Assembly (NCBI GenBank): GCA_003049465.1
Contig: PYSS01000046.1
Coordinates: 186,001 to 250,000 of the forward strand
Reading direction: 5' to 3'
From: Magnaporthiopsis rhizophila
Taxonomy: Eukaryota; Ascomycota; Sordariomycetes; Magnaporthales; Magnaporthaceae
DNA length: 64,000 nucleotides
The notes beneath the pieces are model-generated. The model saw only the letters and a list, made by a program, of their open reading frames with translations. It did no database searches and was not told the origin of the DNA. Positions 45,531 to 56,471 of the stretch are shown piece after piece. The first letter of the stretch is position 1, and every line of letters starts with the position of its first letter. The translations under genes and the position numbers were made by a program.

Positions 45531-47900
45531 GGCTTGTCAAATGCCGAAGCGGACTTGCAGCGTGGGTTCGTTGGTGCCAGAGCAGCAGGGTCTTGCGAGT
45601 AGGTACCTATGTAGGTAGGTACCTTGGTACTACTTGGGCAGGTAGGCGGGGGCTGGTATGTATGGGATGGCCTTTGGGAATGGCACGAAGAAAGGACTAA
45701 AAATTAGGTGACTCCTTAGGGTAGGTAATCAGGCTTTCGGGTCCCTGTGGTGTGCGCGCTAGGGTGGGTCGAGCAGTTGTGGCCGTTGGCGTCCACGACT
45801 GACGGATAGAGACGGTGTCCCGTTCGCTTGACTCCCTATCGACCGAAGCCAAGTGGCTGGAACGGCCTGGCAGGAAGCTCCTGCGCCAAGCCCTCAGGTA
45901 GCCGCCTTGTTGCTGATGGATATCGGGCGGCAGGGAGGCGCCGGCGAACAGACAGGGAGGTAAGTCGGTAGTGCCGTACGTAGGCGTGTGCGGTACGAAG
46001 ACAGCACGGCAGGCGACAGCGCGCAGCGCTTTTTATCGCGGCAGACAGCACAAGGGATGAATTGAGAGCAGCCGGGTGGGGCTCAAGGGCGAGGCTCCGG
46101 GGGGCTCGGCTTTGCGCTTGAGTGCGGGCTGGTGGCTATCCCTGGCTCCTGCGCTGCAGGCGGTTTGTAATCACGCAATTGCTGGTGTTTCTGGAGAGTT
46201 CAGCGGGCGAGATGCAGATGTCGTAGGCGAGCCAATTGCCCGGCTGTGGAGCGCACGTGGAACGTGGAGAAGGCGGCAATACAGGGACGGCGGACGGAGG
46301 GTTTAAATTGTCGGTCATCCACACTCCCTGTCGCACATTTCATTGGGATCTTTCTCCTCATCTCTGGTCAATCTGTTCTGGAAGCCTGGACTCGAGCCAT
46401 GGCTTAGTCATGCACGTCTGTCGCTCAACAGCGGGGCATCGTGAGTGGGCCCGCCTCCTCGTCCAGGATTGCTCCCTGCGGCTGAGCAAAACGCCAGCGT
46501 GCGTTTTCTAAGGTGCCATCTACCCTGGCCCCTCCCTGCTGCCCGTCATGGCGGCGAGGCGGGGCTGACACGAGCACGAGATACCGACGCCTACAGTTTC
46601 AAGTACATCCCATAAATACGCGTGGCTCAAAAGAGAGACTTGCTTCAGAGGCGATGTCTCATACTCTACCAACCTCGGCGTCAGCGACTGCGCAGCGAGT
46701 CTCTTCTTCTATCTTCTGTTCTCTGATCCCCGACGACAAACTCAGAAACTCCGACATCCCCCCGCGCAGCAACAACGGCCGCCTGTTATGTGTTGTGATA
46801 CCCTCATCCAGGAGCGCTCTGCTGTACTCGGCTTTATGAAAGCCTGAGTCCCGCGGCTCTTCCCTCGCTCCATGACAGTTGTCCGTCACGGACACAGAGC
46901 AGCCTCCTTGCCCGACAACGGACACCCACCGGCTGACTGCCAAGATCCTGGGTCTTGTTCACGACGGCCGGTATCTACCGGCGCGGCGGGGGCTAAGGCG
47001 ACGTTGGCAAATCCTCCCGATGCAATGCAACGACCCATGGTGCCACATACGGTCAATTTTGGAGAGCTGCAAAGCTTCGTGGCAAGGGCCAGGCCACCCC
47101 GCCAAAGGACAGCAGTGGTGATGGAGGTAAGTGACTCGTATCTAAGTTGTGACAGCACCAAGATCTGCAGCTGCAGCCCCCGCTCCCCGCCTTCCCCACC
47201 CCAGATGATGCTGACCGCTCAGCCATGTACAGCGCGCGTCATGCCAACTCCGCCCATGGAGTTATCACCATAAACTCAGTCTTGGGCCACTGTGGCCGGG
47301 CCGGCGGTATGATTGGTCTGAGATAATCCAGGCCGGAGGGTTGCCGCATTCTCTTTTCCTCTCCCCCGTCCACCAAAGCGACCCACGCATCCCTGTCCAC
47401 CTCCACGGTGAGCAAACCCAACCTGCAGACGATGGAATGGTGTGTGATGGCTACCTTGGTCCGGAGGCTGCCGCATCGGAACAGATCTCCAGCTGTAATT
47501 ACACCTCGCTGATACGTCCCAGCGATCACTGCCTTTATACAGGGGCTACTAGATGCGCACATGAGATACCTAGACTGTTAGCAAATACAGTCCAGTTTTG
47601 CAGGGAGTGGGGGAAAAGTGCACAAACTAACTCACCCAGTTGAGTCTGCTCACTGTTGCCAAGACGAGTGCGGGCATACCGCCACTCACGACCACCCGCG
47701 CCGAGCGCTTATCTGCCTGGTTGCGGAAGCTGGAGCCTTTCGCTCCGATCCTGCGCCTCTCCAATGCTTCGAGCCCAGAAGAACCCAATACTGCTTTGCG
47801 TTTCTCAGCATGCCTGGATATTGCACTGCGTATCAGAAATGCGTCCGGAGCCACGGCGAAAGTAAAGCACCAAGCTCCGTGATCCCTGACTACCACCTAC

Positions 47901-47925
47901 CCAGGTACCTAGCTACCTGGTACCT
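47901..47925. repeat. CCAGGTA...TACCTGG palindrome with nested GGTACC sites
   Basis: 47901-47920 pairs CCAGGTA with TACCTGG around six bases, followed by TACCTAG. It is one of many AGGTACCT/TACCTAGG motifs in spacers of this window. Confidence 0.7.
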
Positions 47926-48142
47926 AGTGAGTTAACAACCCTCGACCCTCGTCCGTGATCCTGTTGAAATTTCCGCTGCTAATCTGTATCAACTTCTTCA
48001 GCCCGCCCTCGCCACGCACAAGGAACTGGGAGAGTTTTCCCATCTAGGTGCCGGATCACGATAGATGCAGAATGCCGCTATCCGAAACCAGCCATCACGT
48101 CATGTTCAGCCTGTCATCCTGCGCAAGTTTCCACGGACCAAG

Positions 48143-48164
48143 TGACTCCTAGCTCTAGGAGTCA
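48143..48164. promoter_or_regulatory. Exact inverted repeat of TGACTC half-sites upstream of a TATA box
   Basis: TGACTCCTAG, two bases (CT), then CTAGGAGTCA, ending 12 bp before a TATAAA. TGACTC is the core half-site of Gcn4/CPC1 and AP-1 type bZIP factors; that this is a real operator for the DJ-1-like gene is inference. Confidence 0.5.
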
Positions 48165-48176
48165 GTCCAGCCATTC

Positions 48177-48182
48177 TATAAA
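48177..48182 (+). promoter_or_regulatory. TATA box of the DJ-1-like gene
   Basis: TATAAA in TTCTATAAAGGGG, 189 bp before the proposed ATG at 48371, followed by a C/T-rich leader. Confidence 0.5.
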
Positions 48183-48370
48183 GGGGGTCGAGCTCAACAT
48201 TCCTGTCTCCCGTCTCCTTCTCCACAACCTTCCCGTGCTAGAATCTCAGATCCCCGGAGAGCACGGAGCATGATCAGGGGCTCTCGGCCGATTCTCTTCC
48301 TGTCCTTGCTCGAGATTCTCTGCCTCTCTCTTCCCATTTTCCTCCCGGTCTCGGTCAATGGTGCTGGATA

Positions 48371-49236
48371 ATGGTCGCCTTTCCCGGTCATTTGCTGGCC
48401 TCCTCCTTGCAGTTATGCCTTTGGGCCAGTCTCTGGACGCAGGCCGCCTGCGACCCCATACCCGACGCGCCTCTACCACAAAGATATGGATTCGTCGCCT
48501 TCCGCGCCTTCGAACCTCTGGACCTATTCGGCCCGCTTCAGGTGCTCGCCATGCTGGCCAAGCTGCACCGTGTCGACGTCTCCATCATTGCCGAATCCAT
48601 GGACCTTGTCACTGCACAGCCGCTGATGGCAGCCATGAACCCAACGAACTCGAGCGTTGTACGTTTCTAGAGATGAAGCTCCGTTCTGCGAGTTCTTGTG
48701 GAGCTATGGGAATACTAGTGGTAGCCTTGGGACTGATAGATCAATGTACAACATAGTACCCTCGCATCGCGCCGACGCACACATTCGCCAATGCCCCGTC
48801 GGATCTCGAGGTTCTCATCATCCCGGGCGGTCTTGGGACGCGGTCACCCTACGCGACGGAGCTGGTGCAATTCGTGAAGGACACATACCCACGGCTTCGC
48901 TATCTCATCACCGTCTGCACAGGCGCCACCTTCGCGACCAAGGCCGGCCTGCTTGACGGCCGACGTGCCACTACCAGCAAGAACTTGTGGGCCGAGACCA
49001 CGGCACCCTGGGCCGGGACCGTCCGGTGGGTGCCCCGGGCGCGCTGGGTCGAGGACGGCAATGTGTGGACCAGCTCGGGCATCTCGGCTGGAATCGACGC
49101 CACGCTCGGCTTCGTCGCCAAGGTCTACGGAAAAGCCAACGCTACACGGGTCGCCAACTGGATGGAATACGAATGGCACAAGGACCCGGACCGGGACCCC
49201 CTCTCAGATATCTTCGACGTGCTGGGGAGGGACTAG
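48371..49236 (+). CDS. Secreted DJ-1/PfpI-family protein
   Basis: Exons 48371..48658 and 48757..49236 encode 255 residues; the 98-nt intron has an ACTGATAG branch region. The N-terminus MVAFPGHLLASSLQLCLWAS with a following Ala-Cys is a plausible secretion signal. The DJ-1/PfpI fold is seen in YGFVAFRAFEPLDLFGPLQV, LEVLIIPGGLGTRSPYA and the nucleophile elbow LITVCTGATFATKAGLLDGR with Cys150, then WTSSGISAGIDATLGFVAKV, the family's C-terminal helix block. This family covers glyoxalases, amidases and regulator-like proteins; PfpI-like secreted members are common in filamentous fungi and their substrates are mostly unknown. One potential N-glycosylation site (NSS) lies just before the intron. 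The start is chosen because it gives a signal peptide directly ahead of the fold. Confidence 0.88.
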
Positions 49237-50190
49237 CAGGGTCAAGTCGTGTTAGCCGGGTACCTATGTAATTATGCTGTGCGTGAGCTATTTTCACCCA
49301 TTGTCAAAGTCATAAATTGTTATTCATATACAATCTCGCAAACGGTGCAAACACCTCGTATGCCTTGACAAACCTTCAGGCAGGCCTGAACGTGTTGGCC
49401 GATCTCGATAGCATCACTGCCGCTTTTGCGCATGCCCGGCAGTTCGCTAGCGTGGGTGATGACTGTCCCCACCGTTCATCAGTCCGCAGCATTTGGCCAT
49501 TCCTCCAATCGGCACTGCTTGAACTACCGGCTCCCGAAGTCAAGAAGGTCGGCTTACCAGGGCACCGCGCGTATGTATGTTGTGAATATCGTTTTGGCAC
49601 GGTAGAGGTCGGCTAGCAGCGCATGATGACGTCATCTTCTCCAAAGCCTGACGACGTGACCCCTCTCCACAGAGCCGCACGTTAAAACGAAGAGCCTGGC
49701 CAGGTGCAGCAAACTGGCCAGCTCGAGTATGTAGATTCACAGGTTAATGGAACGCATTATTTTAGCGCTCCTGTTACATCCAGGATTCTTTTATAACGGT
49801 CGGTACAAGTGCTGCACAGCCGTCCTCCTTGTAAGCTGCTCTCGCTATGACATCTCGATCGACCCCTGGCTAACACGTATAAAAATACGTACCCACCTAT
49901 CCCCTAGGAGCACCCAGCATATAGGAAGACCAGGTAGAAGTGCGCCAGCCGCTCCTTCCTTCTACGTCCGTCTGCCTCAGCTCCTGCCACCAATCCTGTC
50001 CCTCTGCTCTTGGTTGCCCGCACGGTTGACGCGACCTGACTGCTTTTTATACAGAAAGATTTTTTTCCCTTAACACCGCCGTCTTCCAATTCTTTCACCA
50101 TCATCATCACCAGCTTTGCCATCCTCTCGCCATCACCACAGCCAGCCCTCCGATTCTCCCATCAACAGCTTCACCTCCTCCATCACGACG
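49237..50190. other. Tandem spacer and phosphoketolase promoter
   Basis: 0.95 kb. The right half has a TATA-like element and a C/T-rich leader rich in CATCATC; no gene is seen. Confidence 0.5.
49878..49887 (+). promoter_or_regulatory. TATA-like element upstream of phosphoketolase
   Basis: TATAAAAATA about 310 bp before the ATG at 50191. Weak evidence, by sequence match only. Confidence 0.3.
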
Positions 50191-53149
50191 ATGCCAGCCC
50201 AAGAGATCGACCGCCCCAACCCGACGCCCCTGCGGTCCAACCTTCCGGCTTGGGTGGGGGGTCTGGGAACGTATATCAATCAGCTGAAGCTCGAGCAAGA
50301 CGACCTCGTCGGCGTCAAAGACTTCCAGGCCGCCGCCTGCTACATTGCCGCCGGTAAGTTCTTTGTATCGGCTCATGCAGCAGCCGTCCTCGTATATGGA
50401 CGGCACCGTATGACTGACAACTTGAACACCCCGGTTATCACACTGTAGCCATGATCTTCCTGCGCGACAATGTCCTCCTCGAGTCTGAGCTCACATTTGA
50501 CCACATCAAGCCTCGTCTGCTGGGTAAGTCACGCGGATCCTCCATCGTCATTATCATCATCACCACCATTACCGTCATAGTCATCACCGACGCAAACAGA
50601 CGCGTTTGATGGAAAGGCACCATTGCCATCTTCACCCATGCCAGGCGGCTAACACTCCACAGGCCACTGGGGAACATGTCCCGGACTTATTCTTATCTGG
50701 TCGCACCTGAACATCATGATCCGCGATCATAATGCCGACATGATCCAGGTTATCGGCCCTGGTCACGGTGCTCCCGCTGCTCTCGCTGCGCTTTGGCTTG
50801 AAGGCTCGCTCGAGAAGTTCTACCCGAAGGAGTATCCACGCAACGCACAGGGTCTTCACAACCTCATCACCAGGTTCTCCGTCCCAGGAGGTTTCCCCAG
50901 GTATGTTTTCCCCACGGTCGCATATTCCCCTTTCCTTGATCTGCGACACAAGCATAAGACCAGGGAAAGCTAACCGAGTCTTCTTTGCAGCCACATCAAT
51001 GCCGAGACCCCAGGCGCGATCCATGAGGGAGGCGAGCTGGGCTATGCTCTCTCTGTTGCCTTTGGCGCCGTCATGGACAAGCCCAACCTGATCGTGGCCT
51101 GTGTCGTCGGCGATGGTGAGGCCGAGACTGGTCCTACCGCTACAGCCTGGCATTCCATCAAGTATCTCGACCCGGTCGAGTCTGGTGCTGTCATTCCCAT
51201 CCTGCACCTCAACGGCTTCAAGATCAGCGAGCGCACCATCTTCGGCTGCATGGACGACAACGAGCTCTACTGCCTCTTCACCGGCTACGGCTACGAAATC
51301 CGCATCGTCGACAACCTGGAAGAAATTAACCACGAACTGTATACTGCTCTGGAGTGGTGCATGTACGAAATCATGGGCATCCAGCAAAGGGCGCGCCGCG
51401 GACAGAGCCTTGTCAAACCTCGCTGGCCTATGATTATACTCAAAACTCCCAAGGTTGGTCCTTTTCTTCTTGTCCTTCTTGTTCTTGTCCTTCCCTCCAA
51501 GTGTCTCTTCCAGTTCGCCGCCTACCCGCGCAAAAAGGACTGTGACGGTTAACACCCTCAACAGGGCTGGTCTGGACCGCAGCAGATCGATGGAAAGTAT
51601 GTCGAGGGCTCGTTCCACTCCCACCAAGTCCCGCTTCCCAAAGCTGGCCATGATGCGACGCACCTTGCAGAGCTCAAGATGTGGCTGGATTCGTACAACT
51701 TCAGCACCATGGTCGTGAACGGCAAACCAAACGATTACATCCTCAGAACGTTGCCCAAGAACGATGCAAAGCTGCTCGGCCAGATACCCCTCGCAAACTG
51801 CCCCCAGACTCACCTGCAGCTTGTCGACTGGCGCCCGTTTGCTGTGTATTGTGGCAGCACCGAGAGCTCCATGAAGGTTTCCGGACAGTTCCTGGATGTC
51901 CTTCTTCAGCACAACCCGACGCAGGTCCGCATCTTCAGCCCAGACGAGCTCGAAAGCAACAAGCTCAACGCCGTGTTCGAACACACGCAGCGCAACTTCC
52001 AATGGGACGCTCTGTCGCGAGCCAACGGTGGACGTGTCATCGAGGTCCTGTCGGAGCACCAGTGCCAAGGCTTCATGCAGGGTTACACACTCACCGGCGG
52101 CGTTGCAATCTTCCCGAGCTACGAGTCCTTCCTCGGCATCGTCCACACCATGATGGTCCAGTACGCCAAGTTCACCAAGATCGCGCGCTCTGTTCCGTGG
52201 AGAGGCGACCTGCCCAGCATCAACTACATCGAGACGAGCACGTGGGCGCGGCAGGAGCATAACGGCTTCTCCCACCAGAACCCTTCGTTCATCGGTGCGG
52301 TGCTGAACCTCAAGCCGGCGGCCGCGCGGGTCTACCTGCCGCCCGACGCCAACTGCTTCCTGCACACGCTGCACCACTGCGTCGGCTCGAGGAACTACGT
52401 CAACCTGATGGTCGGCTCCAAGCAGCCCACGCACGTGTACCTGAGCCCGGACGAGGCCGAGGAGCACTGCCAGGTCGGGGCCAGCATCTGGCACTTTGCG
52501 TCGACGCAGGACCCGGGCCAGACGCCGCGCAGCCGGACCGAGTCGACGCAGGACCCGGACGTGGTGCTCTGCGGCATCGGCGTCGAGGTGACGCTCGAGG
52601 TGCTGGCGGCGGCGGTGCTGCTGGCCGACGTGTGCCCGGACCTCGCGGTCCGGGTGGTCAACGTGACGGACCTCATGGTCCTGTCGCCCGAGGACAGCCA
52701 CCCGCACGCGCTCTCGCGCGAGGCCTTCGCCGGCCTCTTCACCGCCGACAAGCCCGCGCTGTTCAACTACCACGGGTACGGCACCGAGCTGAAGGGACTG
52801 CTGTTCGCCCGCCAGAACGTGCACCGCCTGGGCGTCCAGGGGTACCGGGAGGAGGGCACCACCACCACGCCGTTCGACATGCTGCTCGCGAACGGCGTGA
52901 GCCGCTTCCACGTGGCCGCCGGTGCCCTCCTCGCCGCCGCCCGCCGCAAGCCCGCCCTCCGCGCCGGCCTCCAGGGCGCCCTGGCGTCGGTCCAACAAAG
53001 GACCAACGCCGTAAGGGACCACATCAGGGTCCATGGCCAGGGTATGTGACCTCTATGTATAAATCCTGGGCGAAACCTTGCTAACCACCACACCCCCATA
53101 ATACCACAATACAGACCCTGGCGACATCAACGACATCCCCGCCTACTAG
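50191..53149 (+). CDS. Phosphoketolase (XFP family)
   Basis: Exons 50191..50353, 50449..50523, 50663..50900, 50991..51453, 51565..53041 and 53115..53149 encode 816 residues, close to the ~800-830 of the family. It is a cytosolic thiamine-diphosphate enzyme that splits xylulose 5-phosphate (or fructose 6-phosphate) with phosphate to acetyl phosphate plus glyceraldehyde 3-phosphate (or erythrose 4-phosphate), feeding C2 units outside glycolysis. Motifs: GHWGTCPGLILIWSHLN, VIGPGHGAPAALAALWLEGS, the cofactor block VVGDGEAETGPTATAWHS, HLNGFKISERTIFG, FSPDELESNKLNAVFEHT, GFMQGYTLTGG and ARQEHNGFSHQNPSF. All introns have clear branch points. The last exon is 11 codons, ending DINDIPAY and UAG. The same frame stays open for 76 further codons with strong coding character (see next entry). 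Confidence 0.95.
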
Positions 53150-53380
53150 GGGCACGGCCGGGTGATGCACCAGTTTGGCGTGGGTCCGGGGCCGGCGGCG
53201 GCGTCGTCCTCGGCGGGGAACGGGCTCGGGGACCACCCCGACCCGTACCCCGTCGGGCCGCTCGAGGAGTTCCTCACCAAGGACTTTTTCGAGCGGCTGA
53301 GCCTCGGCTCGGACGGCTCGGTCCTCTGGGACCCGGACCCGGATGTGGCCCTGCCCAGCATCGAGTTCGATGACTGGTAA
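53150..53380 (+). other. In-frame coding-like extension after the phosphoketolase stop
   Basis: Directly after UAG (53147-53149) the phosphoketolase frame continues for 76 sense codons to TAA at 53378-53380. Codon third positions are almost all G or C, and the composition is protein-like, with GPLEEFLTKDFFERLSLGSD and DPDVALPSIEFDDW. Possible readings are translational readthrough, a recent nonsense mutation or sequencing error in a longer gene, or a remnant. No alternative splice site I can see bypasses the UAG in frame. Confidence 0.6.
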
Positions 53381-54264
<884 letters not shown>

Positions 54265-55533
54265 ATGCCGTCGTCCCCATCCCCGTCGTTGCTGCTCGCC
54301 TCGGCCCCAGAGTGGCTGCCGTGGGCGGCGGCGGCCGCCGTCACCTACCACTTGCTGGTCCGCACGCTGCGTCACCTGAGCAGCCGTCGCATCCGGGCCC
54401 GGTACCCGTACGGGCCGGGCCAGAAGCTCCCCTACTCGGCCATGACGGACGGCGACGCCCAGGAGCTCCTGAAGCTGGTGCAGCAGTATCTGTTCCCGTC
54501 GGTGGCCGAGCTGGGCCTGCAGTCGGCGCTGGTGCGCACGTACGGCATCCCGTCCATCTCGGCGCTGCTGCTGCGCACGCGCCAGCTCTCGACGCGGGGC
54601 CAGGTCGCCCGCCGCTACGCCGACACGGCCGTGCTGGTGAGCGAGATCTACGGCAACGAGGCCGGGTCGCAGCGCCAGGCCGACGCCTTCGCGCGCCTCA
54701 ACTACCTGCACGGCATCTACATCAGCGCGGGCCGCATCACAAACGACGACATGCTCTACGTCCTGGCCCTGTTCATGAACCAGCCCGTCGCCCACATCGA
54801 CCGCCTCGACTGGCGCCCCATCTCGGACCTCGAGCGCTGCGCCTATGGCGTCTTCCACAAGACCATGGCCGAGTCCATGGCCATCGATCTCTCTCCGCTG
54901 CCGTCGTCCGGCACCGGCGGTTGGCGCGACGGCCTCCACTTCTACAACGAGCTGGACGCCTGGGCCCGCGCCTACGAGGAGCGGAACATGGTGCCGCACG
55001 ACGAGAACCTCGCCGTCGCTGCGCACACGCGCGAGCTGTACCTGCGAGACTTCCCGCCCTTCCTTCGCGGCCTCGGCGCGAACCTGCTCGCCGCGTCCAT
55101 GGACGACCGCTTCCGCACCGCCGTCAAGTTCGACCGCCCCGCCGACCTGCACTACGCCATCGTCGCCGCCGTCTTTGCCGTCAAGCGCTTCGTCTGCCGC
55201 CACCTGCTGCCGCCACGCGTCACGCCGTACTCGTACCACGCGCGCCCGGCCTCGCGCGGCGACGTCCGCCCGGACGGGACAAGAGGCTTCGTCACGTGGA
55301 CCGGCAGCCCGTACTACGTCGCGCCGACGCTGTGGAACCGCTGGGGCCCGTATGCGTGGATGGCCTGGTCGCTTGGCGTACCGCTGCCCGGCGACGAGGG
55401 CATGATGCCCGAAGGATACCTGCTGAAAGATACGGGGCCGGACCAGTTTAGAGGCAAGGGGTGGGAGGCGGCTGAAAAGACGGCTGGGGAGCTGATGGAG
55501 ACGAGATCTGCTGGGCGGTGTCCGTTTGCCTGA
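54265..55533 (+). CDS. mpaB-like DUF2236 protein, probable membrane-anchored oxygenase
   Basis: Single exon, 422 residues. The family (DUF2236, ER-bound oxygenase mpaB / rubber oxygenase-like) includes heme proteins; fungal MpaB cleaves a polyprenyl chain during mycophenolic acid synthesis. A hydrophobic segment near the N-terminus (EWLPWAAAAAVTYHLLVRTL) would anchor it, followed by a basic RRIRARYPYG stretch. The family core is seen in LNYLHGIYISAGRITNDDML, FMNQPVAHIDRLDWRPISDL and ELDAWARAYEERNMVPHDEN. The C-terminal WNRWGPYAWMAWSLGVPLPG is also typical. I see no biosynthetic gene cluster around it, so a mycophenolate-like role is not supported; the substrate is unknown. The ATG at 54265 is the first in frame with good context. 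Confidence 0.85.
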   Translation: MPSSPSPSLLLASAPEWLPWAAAAAVTYHLLVRTLRHLSSRRIRARYPYGPGQKLPYSAMTDGDAQELLKLVQQYLFPSVAELGLQSALVRTYGIPSISALLLRTRQLSTRGQVARRYADTAVLVSEIYGNEAGSQRQADAFARLNYLHGIYISAGRITNDDMLYVLALFMNQPVAHIDRLDWRPISDLERCAYGVFHKTMAESMAIDLSPLPSSGTGGWRDGLHFYNELDAWARAYEERNMVPHDENLAVAAHTRELYLRDFPPFLRGLGANLLAASMDDRFRTAVKFDRPADLHYAIVAAVFAVKRFVCRHLLPPRVTPYSYHARPASRGDVRPDGTRGFVTWTGSPYYVAPTLWNRWGPYAWMAWSLGVPLPGDEGMMPEGYLLKDTGPDQFRGKGWEAAEKTAGELMETRSAGRCPFA

Positions 55534-55564
55534 GGGTACTTTTTGGTGGATCTTTGAGTCACTT

Positions 55565-55784
55565 GGCATTTACCCAGATCACATGTGCTCTTTCCACGAT
55601 ATAGCATCGGCTTGTCTTATATATACGCGCACATGTTCCTTTATAGCTGTTGTCTAACACCTGGAAACTAGATACCATGTTGCACTTTATATATACGTCA
55701 CACTACGTGCTGCTTTTTTGGCATTTACACAGATCACATAAGCGCACACACTCTATTGTCACCATTGTCTAACCCTGGTAACCA
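55565..55784. repeat. Imperfect direct repeat in a 3' flank
   Basis: GGCATTTACCCAGATCACAT (55565-55584) recurs as GGCATTTACACAGATCACAT (55720-55739), and TTGTCTAACACCTGGAAAC recurs as TTGTCTAACCCTGGTAAC downstream, suggesting a tandem duplication of roughly 155 bp that has diverged. Confidence 0.7.
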
Positions 55785-55812
55785 CGTTTGTTATTATGAT
55801 AAGCACCTATCA

Positions 55813-56471
55813 TCAAGTTGGCCTACCAACCCTCAAACTCCACGCCCCCGCCAGCCACTCCTCGCAGCAAGCGCACCCGAGGCTCTTCCAGCGCCCCTTT
55901 CTGTGGGTATTCTCAGCATGCAGCCTGCGAATCGCGCGGCAGATGACTAGGCGGTCCCAGATGTTCTCGAGGTCCCGCTCGAGGCTCCGGATGTGCCTGT
56001 CGATCAACTCCTTCTCCTCTACGCTCCGTGGGCCCCACAGCAGATACGAGTTGATGGACCGCAGCTGCTCGTCCTCCTGCTCCTTGAGCCTTTGGATGTG
56101 CACGTCCATCGTTACGAGGCTCAGAGCCCAGGCGGAAGGGTGGAACTCGTGGAAGGCTGGGGTCCGCAACCTTTCGAGCGCGTCGTTTTCCTCGGCTTTG
56201 AAATCGAAGCCTTGTGCTGCTATGGGTTCGCTGGCTTTGAAGTCACGTTGAATCTGTTGTTGTATGGATAAGGTTAGCAGAGGTTTGGAGAGTTTACTAG
56301 TATTGCAACAAAACACTGTTGTGCTAAGATTGTAATGAAAGAGAATCGGTAATTACATACAATGAAATCTTCATATAGACGGATCTGGTCCACCAGCAAG
56401 AGTTGTGGCTTGTCCGCGTCCTGACATGGCTTCTCGCCAGCAGAAAGTGAGGAATTTGCGTTTCCCATCAC
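55813..56471 (-). CDS. Small protein with potential N-myristoylation signal
   Basis: Exons 56471..56361 and 56253..55813 give 183 residues from the first ATG, or 182 from the second (56468). The second ATG gives MGNANSSLS, a good N-myristoylation consensus (Gly2, Ser6), so I prefer it as the functional start. The body is helical and charged (LLLVDQIRLYEDFI, DFKAEENDALERLRTP, DVHIQRLKEQEDEQLRSI, EEKELIDRHIRSLERDLENI), likely a coiled coil, and the C-terminus has a Cys cluster (GCACCEEW). I recognise no named family. The 107-nt intron with GCTAACC branch point supports that this is a real gene. Confidence 0.65.

Larger units (their letters stand above)
45531..48370. other. 2.8 kb divergent region between the Zn2Cys6 and DJ-1-like genes
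   Basis: No gene supported. It holds the densest dispersed motif clusters in the window (45601-45631 and 47901-47925), and the promoter elements of the DJ-1-like gene at its right end. Confidence 0.5.

Noticed and set aside
50632..53034. 800-codon open frame on the minus strand over the phosphoketolase gene
   Set aside because: It mirrors the GC3-rich frame of the enzyme, shows no family motif, and is a typical antisense shadow.
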